34,879 bases of DNA from Acidobacteriota bacterium. Lineage in GTDB: Bacteria > Acidobacteriota > Thermoanaerobaculia > UBA5066. The stretch covers positions 1-34,879 of the forward strand of contig RHKY01000052.1 of the NCBI GenBank assembly GCA_008363385.1, given 5' to 3'. The notes below the pieces were generated by a model. It did not search any database, was not told the DNA's origin, and saw only the letters and a program-made list of their open reading frames with translations. The translations under genes and the position numbers were made by a program. How positions within the stretch are numbered: the stretch's first letter is position 1; every line of letters starts with the position of its first letter. Positions 30,661 through 34,879 of this stretch are shown one piece after another.

Positions 30661-32639
30661 AGACCCCTTCTCCTTCGGCAGGGCTGCTCTCGGCGGCGGG
30701 GTGGATCGCCGCGACGGCGGTCGCGACGCCGATCCTCCTGCCGCCCGCTCCGGCCTACCGCACGGCCGTCGTGGCGGCCGCCGTCCTCCTCTTCGCACTC
30801 GCGCTCGCGGCTCCTCGTGCCGGTTTCGTCGGCGCGACGTGCGCCGTGGCCGCGAGCGGCTTCTCGGCCCTGGCCTTCGGCCTCGGCGAGCCGGTGGCGG
30901 CCGGGGCGATCCCGGCCAGCGGCTACCTGGCGGGAGCGGCGCTCCGGTCGATCTACGAGATCCGCGCCACGCTGCCGCCCGCGCCGCTCCTGCCGCTCTG
31001 GCGGGGGCTCCTGGCCGCCGGGGCGGTCGCCACAGCGGTGACGTGGGTGAACGCCCGGACCGCGTTCCTCCTCTTTCGGGGCGTCCCGTCGCCGCGGACG
31101 GTCAACGTCCTCGGCCACGACGACGCGCAGGCCGTCGCGGGGGCCGTCGCCGCGCTCGCGGCGCTCGCCGTGGCGGCTGGCTTCCATCGCAACGCCCGTG
31201 CGCTGTCGGCCACGCCCGCCGGGCGGCACGCGGTCGACCTGGGGCTGGTGGCTGCGGCCCTCGTCGCCGGCGCGGTCGCCCTCCTCCAGAAGCTCGGGGC
31301 TCTCCCCCTCCTCCGGGCCGACCGCTGGGCCGAGGCCAACCGGGCACAGGCCACCTTCACCGACCCCTCGGCGGCCGGAGTGGCGGCCGCCCTCCTCCTC
31401 GCCCCGCTCCTGGCGCGGGTGGCGGGCGGAAGCCGCGGAACGCGCTGGGCGGCCCTCGCCGGCGCGCTCCTCCTCCTGCCGGTCGTGGCCGACGCCGGCT
31501 CGCGCGCCGGCTTCCTGGGCGGCGTCACGGCGGTGGTCCTCCTCACGCTCTGGGGGTTGACGCGGCTGGCAGCGGGAGCCCGGCCCGGCGCTCGCCGCCA
31601 GATCTCGGTGACCGTCGGCGCGGCGGCGCTCCTCCTGGCGGTCGCCTTCGCGGCCGCGCTGGCCTGGCCCGGCCCGGGCTCGGCCCGCTCGGCTCTCCTG
31701 GCTCGCCTGGAAGGGAGCCTCTCGGGGGCCTCGGCCCCGTCCGAGCGCGCCTCCGAGCGGCTCGTCCTGTACGAGGCCGCGCTCCTCATGTTCCAGGAGA
31801 GGCCGGTGGTCGGGAGCGGGCTCGGCTCCTTCCGCGCCGAGTACCCCAACGTCGCGGCCGAGGCGCTCGGGCGCCCCACGGCCGGGTCGGACCACCCGCC
31901 GTCGCTCTACCTCGGCGTCCTCGTCGAGCAGGGGCTGGCTGGCGCCCTCCTCCTCGCCCTCTTCCTCGTCGGCCTCGTCCGCGGCCTCCTGGCCGCGTTC
32001 GGCTTCGGCTCCGGCTCCTCGGAGGAGGCCCTCCGCGCGGCGGGCGCGGGGGCGGCGCTGGCGGGGCTCCTCGTCGTCTTCCTCTTCGGCTCGCACGTCG
32101 TCTACCCGGAGGTCGCCGCGCTGGCGGGCCTCCTGACGGCGCGGCTGGAGGTCCCGCCGGAGGGGAGGACCGCGCGCCTCCTCTCGGCGCAGGGGCCGGT
32201 CGTGGTGGCCGGCGCCCTCGTCCTCCTCCTCGGGGGCGTCGTGGCGCGCGCGTACGAGACCTGGGTCCCCGGGGCGGCCTTCGCGCGAGGGACGACCGCG
32301 GGGGTGTGGGGCGTCGAGCTCGAGCCGGACGGGAGGCCGTTCCGGTGGACGGGGACCTCGGCCGCCTTCCTCCGGCCGGGCCGATCCGGCCCCGCCACGC
32401 TCCTCCTCCCGATGAAGAACGCCCGCCCCGACCTGGAGCCCGTCTCCGTCACCGTCCTCTGGAACGACCGGCCGACCGGAAGCGTCTCCCTCCCGGCGGG
32501 GCGATGGCTGACGCTCTCGCAGCGCGTCGAGGGCCCCGGCGTCCTCCGGCTGGTCCCCTCCGCCGCGTTCCGCCCCCCCGGCCGGGGCGACGCCCGGCGG
32601 CTGGGCGTGGAGGTGGGGGAGCTCTCGGAACGGCCGTGA
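30657..32639 (+). CDS. O-antigen ligase/polymerase-like membrane protein (Wzy/WaaL family), copy 2
   Basis: The 660-residue protein is a multi-helix membrane protein related to the gene before it. DAGSRAGFLGG aligns with GSRAAWLG, and RPVVGSGLGSFRAEYPNVA ... SDHPPSLYLGVLVEQGLAGALLL gives the Wzy_C loop. The tail FRWTGTSAAFLRP ... VSVTVLWNDRPTGSVSLPAGRWLTL ... LRLVPSAAFRPP ... RRLGVEVGEL corresponds strand by strand to the tail of copy 1 and looks like a periplasmic beta-sandwich. TTG 30657 overlaps the preceding TGA as TTGA, the same arrangement as between carB and copy 1. Its stop overlaps the next gene as GTGA. The pair is probably a tandem duplication with divergence, perhaps one polymerase and one ligase; which is which cannot be told. 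Confidence 0.82.
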   Translation: MKTPSPSAGLLSAAGWIAATAVATPILLPPAPAYRTAVVAAAVLLFALALAAPRAGFVGATCAVAASGFSALAFGLGEPVAAGAIPASGYLAGAALRSIYEIRATLPPAPLLPLWRGLLAAGAVATAVTWVNARTAFLLFRGVPSPRTVNVLGHDDAQAVAGAVAALAALAVAAGFHRNARALSATPAGRHAVDLGLVAAALVAGAVALLQKLGALPLLRADRWAEANRAQATFTDPSAAGVAAALLLAPLLARVAGGSRGTRWAALAGALLLLPVVADAGSRAGFLGGVTAVVLLTLWGLTRLAAGARPGARRQISVTVGAAALLLAVAFAAALAWPGPGSARSALLARLEGSLSGASAPSERASERLVLYEAALLMFQERPVVGSGLGSFRAEYPNVAAEALGRPTAGSDHPPSLYLGVLVEQGLAGALLLALFLVGLVRGLLAAFGFGSGSSEEALRAAGAGAALAGLLVVFLFGSHVVYPEVAALAGLLTARLEVPPEGRTARLLSAQGPVVVAGALVLLLGGVVARAYETWVPGAAFARGTTAGVWGVELEPDGRPFRWTGTSAAFLRPGRSGPATLLLPMKNARPDLEPVSVTVLWNDRPTGSVSLPAGRWLTLSQRVEGPGVLRLVPSAAFRPPGRGDARRLGVEVGELSERP

Positions 32640-33610
32640 CGCGGATCCTCTTCCACTCCTCCGACGCCTCGCGAAGGCCGCACGCGGTCTCGCTGGAGGG
32701 GCCCGCGGGCTGGGTCGCCGCGGCGTTCGTCGTGGCGGCGGGGACGGCGGCGGCGCTGGGGCTCTTCGGCGCGCCGGACCTGATCGCCGACCTGAGCCGG
32801 CAGGCGGACCGCCTCGCCCTTCGCGAGACGAGCCTGAGGTCGCGCGAGGCGCTGGAGTCGGTCGCGCGGAGGCAGGAGCGGCTGGACCGGCGCCTCGTCT
32901 TCGGGGAGCTCTTCCTCACACGGGTGGCCGTCATCGCGTCGGTCCCGCTCCCGGACGCCTTCCCGCCCGCCCGCCCGGCGGAGCGGCCGTCCACCGCGGA
33001 CGAGCTGGACGTCGCGGTCTCCTCCGTGGCCCGGCGGCTCCGCGCCCTGGAGATCTTCCGCCGGACGCTGGCGGAGGCCTCGTACGGCGACGCGTCGCGG
33101 CTCCCGTCCCTCTGCCCCGTCGAGCCCTCGACCGCGGTCCCGGCCTCGGTCTTCGGCCGGCGGATCTCGCCGCTGACGCACCGCCCCGAGTTCTTCCCGG
33201 GGCTGGCCCTGGCCGTCCCGAAGGGCGTCCCGGTCCGGGCCCCGGGGGCGGGGACGGTCGCGTTCGCCGGGAGCGCTCCCGACTCGGCCGGGGGCGAGTG
33301 GCGGCGGCTCGGGAGGATCGTGGTGCTGGCCCACGACGAGCGGACTCGCACCGTCTACGGGCACCTCGACAGGGTGCTCGTCGGGCGCGGGCAGAAGGTG
33401 CGGCGAGGGGACCGGATCGGCCTGGCGGGCCTCTCGGGCCTCGCCCCCTCGCCGCGCCTCCACTACCAGGTCCGCCGGCTGACCGGCGGGAGGTTCCTCC
33501 CGGTCGACCCGCGCCTCTACATCCTCGACGTCGACTGGATCGGCGTCGAGGAGATTCGCTCGGCCCCGGTGGCGCCGGAGGACGAGGGGCTTCCCCCCCA
33601 GCTCCGGTAG
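32636..33610 (+). CDS. Membrane-anchored coiled-coil protein with degenerate M23 (LytM) domain
   Basis: The 324-residue protein has a membrane helix at about 24-45, a coiled coil at 48-90 (DLSRQADRLALRETSLRSREALESVARRQ region), and a LytM-fold domain at about 174-295. The fold landmarks are clear (FGRRISPLTHRPEF, GVPVRAPGAGTVAFAG, GHLDRVLVGRGQKVRRGDRIGLAG), but the zinc site is broken. The usual HxGxD is FPGLA, with F187 for His and A191 for Asp. HxH is RLH, with R274 for the first His. H243 and H276 remain. It cannot be a normal endopeptidase and may act like EnvC or NlpD, whose inactive LytM domains activate amidases. GTG 32636 overlaps the previous stop as GTGA. Confidence 0.85.
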   Translation: MTRILFHSSDASRRPHAVSLEGPAGWVAAAFVVAAGTAAALGLFGAPDLIADLSRQADRLALRETSLRSREALESVARRQERLDRRLVFGELFLTRVAVIASVPLPDAFPPARPAERPSTADELDVAVSSVARRLRALEIFRRTLAEASYGDASRLPSLCPVEPSTAVPASVFGRRISPLTHRPEFFPGLALAVPKGVPVRAPGAGTVAFAGSAPDSAGGEWRRLGRIVVLAHDERTRTVYGHLDRVLVGRGQKVRRGDRIGLAGLSGLAPSPRLHYQVRRLTGGRFLPVDPRLYILDVDWIGVEEIRSAPVAPEDEGLPPQLR

Positions 33611-33630
33611 CCCGGGAGGGGGCCTCCGGG
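33611..33630. terminator. Bidirectional terminator-like hairpin
   Basis: CCCG(G)GAGG-GGG-CCTCCGGG forms an eight-pair stem with one bulged G. It fills the 22-base gap between the convergent stops of the LytM-like gene and the class V aminotransferase. No T tract flanks it. Confidence 0.45.
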
Positions 33631-33632
33631 CT

Positions 33633-34784
33633 TCAGGCGCGCGCGAGGACCGAGAGGACGCGCTCCGCCTCCTCCTCGTCGTTCCCGGCGTGCGGCGAGA
33701 GGCGCAGGAGCCCGACGCGCGCCGAGGCGGCTATCCCGGCTTCCTCCAGCGCGCGGTGGTAGAGGCGCGCGTCCTTCCCCGCGGGCGGCCGCGCCGAGAG
33801 GATCCCGGAGCGCGGGGGAGAGTCGAAGAGGACCGGCTCGAACCCGAGGCGGGAGAGGCCCGGCAGGAGCGCCGCGTGGACTCGCGCGATCCGCTCCCCG
33901 ACCTGGTCGAGGCCGAGCTCGAGGAGGAGGCCGATCGAGGCCGCCAGCGCGTGGACGCCCGGCATCGGGAGCGCCCCCGGCTCGAACCGGCGCGCGTCCG
34001 CCCGGTAGCCCGGCACCTCGTCCGGCGGGATCAGTCCGATCGGGCGCGCCAGGTTCAGCCACCCGGCCGGGGGCGCGAGCCGTTCGCGGAAGGACGGCCG
34101 CGTCCAGAGGACGCCGCACCCCTCGGGCCCGAGGAGCCACTTGTGCCCGTCGGCGGAGAGGAAGTCGAGGCCGAACGCCTCGACGTCCACCGGCACGGCC
34201 CCGAGCGCCTGGATCGCGTCGATTCCGAAGGCGACGCCGCGCGAACGGCAGAGCGCCCCGATCCCCGCGCACGGCGCGACGAACCCGGTGTGGAAGGCCA
34301 CGGCCGACACGCAGACGAGGCGCGTCCGGGGCGTCAGGTGCCGCTCCACGTCCTCGACCGTGAAGGCGCCGTCCCTCGTCGGGACGCGGCGGACGACCAC
34401 GCCCTTCCGCGTCAGAGCGAGCCACGGCATCAGGTTCGCGGGGAACTCCGACTCGGTCGTCACCACCTCGTCGCCCGGCTCCCACGAGAGGCCCTGAGCC
34501 ACGAGGTTCAGCCCGGTCGACGTGTTGGCGACGATCGCCACGGAGGCGGCGCCCCCCGCCCCGTCGCCCGCCCCCATCAGCCGCGCGGCGAGGCCGCGAA
34601 GCTCCTCCACCTTCCGCTCCTGTTCGGGGAAGGTCATCGAGCCGCGCTCCGAGACGTCCCGGCCGTGCGCGGCGAGCGCGGCGGCCGCGCGCGCCGGGAG
34701 CGGCGCCACCGCCGCGTGGTTGAAGTGGATCCCGTGCCTCCGCGACGGGAACTCCCGGTCGGCGGCCTCGCGGTCGAGCAGCAT
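33633..34784 (-). CDS. Class V aminotransferase-fold PLP enzyme
   Basis: The 383-residue protein belongs to the class V aminotransferase/cysteine desulfurase superfamily. It starts FPSRRHGIHFNHAAVAPLP, has VANTSTGLNLVAQGL for phosphate binding, AIQALGAVPVDV around the cofactor Asp, and the Schiff-base Lys215 in SADGHKWLLGPEGCGVLW. It ends VGLLRLSPHAGNDEEEAERVLSVL. No active-site Cys equivalent to that of desulfurases is seen near the C-terminus, and the HKWLLGPEG context is closer to the isopenicillin N epimerase-like/selenocysteine-lyase-like subgroup. The substrate is unknown. ATG 34784 gives the expected N-terminus. Only two to three bases upstream lies the apparent 3' end of a group II intron, so its promoter and leader must lie across the intron, outside the window. 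Confidence 0.85.
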   Translation of the reverse strand: MLLDREAADREFPSRRHGIHFNHAAVAPLPARAAAALAAHGRDVSERGSMTFPEQERKVEELRGLAARLMGAGDGAGGAASVAIVANTSTGLNLVAQGLSWEPGDEVVTTESEFPANLMPWLALTRKGVVVRRVPTRDGAFTVEDVERHLTPRTRLVCVSAVAFHTGFVAPCAGIGALCRSRGVAFGIDAIQALGAVPVDVEAFGLDFLSADGHKWLLGPEGCGVLWTRPSFRERLAPPAGWLNLARPIGLIPPDEVPGYRADARRFEPGALPMPGVHALAASIGLLLELGLDQVGERIARVHAALLPGLSRLGFEPVLFDSPPRSGILSARPPAGKDARLYHRALEEAGIAASARVGLLRLSPHAGNDEEEAERVLSVLARA

Positions 34785-34785
34785 T

Positions 34786-34879
34786 GGTAGATCCTGCTAG
34801 TCCTTTCGCGGCGGAGCCGCAAGAGTCGTCACAAGACCCCCTTTCAAACCGTGCGTGCGGGTTTCCCGCACACGGCTTT
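34786..34879 (-). mobile_element. 3' end of a group II intron (domains V and VI), 5' part outside the window
   Basis: On the minus strand, 34879-34846 folds as intron domain V. It has a lower stem with the AGC triad paired to GUU, a two-base CG bulge on the 3' side, an upper stem UGCGGG/CCCGCA and an apical loop centred on AAA. The length of 33-34 nt and the pairing order match the domain V pattern known from bacterial introns. The following 59 bases hold a second hairpin (GCGGC-TCC-GCCGC and flanking pairs, about 34827-34803), in the position of domain VI, and end GGATCTACC, compatible with a 3' splice site of the AY type. The boundary is not exact. Domains I-IV and any reverse transcriptase would lie beyond the right edge. 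The element is in the same orientation as the aminotransferase gene. Confidence 0.7.
34846..34879 (-). ncRNA. Group II intron domain V
   Basis: This is the catalytic hairpin itself. Read on the minus strand, AAGCCGUG pairs with the terminal CACGGUU(U), the unpaired CG lies between the two stems, and the upper stem is capped by a short A-rich loop. A simple terminator would not need the two-base bulge or the G-U pair within the AGC/GUU triad. Confidence 0.7.

Noticed and set aside
34846-34879. Hairpin at the right edge as a simple terminator
   Set aside because: The two-base CG bulge, the AGC/GUU triad, the 33-34 nt size and the following domain VI-like hairpin fit an intron better. It also lies upstream of a start codon rather than after a gene.

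Overview
The window is uniformly high-GC bacterial DNA with very tight gene packing. Overlapping stop/start codons (ATGA, GTGA, TTGA) are frequent. The best lineage clue is the secreted protein at 12046-15084, which joins GWxTD-type modules to a VWFA domain of the kind typical of Acidobacteriota. An Omp85-like barrel, PlsC, a degenerate LytM protein and Wzy-like polymerases point to a Gram-negative-type envelope. I infer an acidobacterial genome or metagenome contig, perhaps Thermoanaerobaculia-like. The class is a guess.

Layout. (1) 1-2161, minus: a secreted five-Asp-box beta-propeller protein with 77-residue tandem modules, cut by the left edge. (2) 2421-6919, minus: a probable four-gene operon of fatty acid desaturase, PepQ, agmatine deiminase (AguA) and N-carbamoylputrescine amidase (AguB); the last two turn agmatine into putrescine. 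(3) 7060-8597, minus: YceI-like periplasmic protein and PlsC acyltransferase. (4) 8687-11422, plus: cobalamin adenosyltransferase, Omp85-like barrel and a degenerate GGDEF protein. (5) 11471-15084, minus: the GWxTD/VWFA protein translationally coupled to Maf. (6) 15247-19090, plus: NifS-like cysteine desulfurase, zinc-ribbon/FHA protein and an STT3-like GT-C membrane protein with no normal start codon. (7) 19098-23324: threonine synthesis, with thrC and a lysC-thrB pair on minus and a small PH-like membrane gene on plus between them. (8) 23361-33610, plus: prolyl oligopeptidase, then carB, two Wzy-like polymerases and a catalytically degraded M23 protein, the last four linked by overlapping start/stop codons. 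(9) 33633-34784, minus: class V aminotransferase, with what looks like the 3' end (domains V and VI) of a group II intron ending about two bases before its start codon and running off the right edge.

Regulation. Several genes lack a Shine-Dalgarno sequence and instead carry a TANNNT-like -10 hexamer 5-10 nt before the start codon, which suggests leaderless mRNAs. Two divergent gene pairs (thrC/PH gene and lysC/prolyl oligopeptidase) have start codons separated by exactly 36 bp, with opposed -10 boxes packed between them. Genes with clear Shine-Dalgarno sequences (pepQ, desaturase, yceI, cobalamin adenosyltransferase, FHA protein) use ordinary leaders.

The points most worth a second look are the intron end at the right edge, the STT3-like gene without a start codon, the leaderless divergent promoters, the duplicated Wzy genes with a shared C-terminal domain, and the pseudo-LytM protein. 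No CRISPR array, tRNA, rRNA or complete mobile element was seen, and no gene-free stretch exceeds 300 bases.
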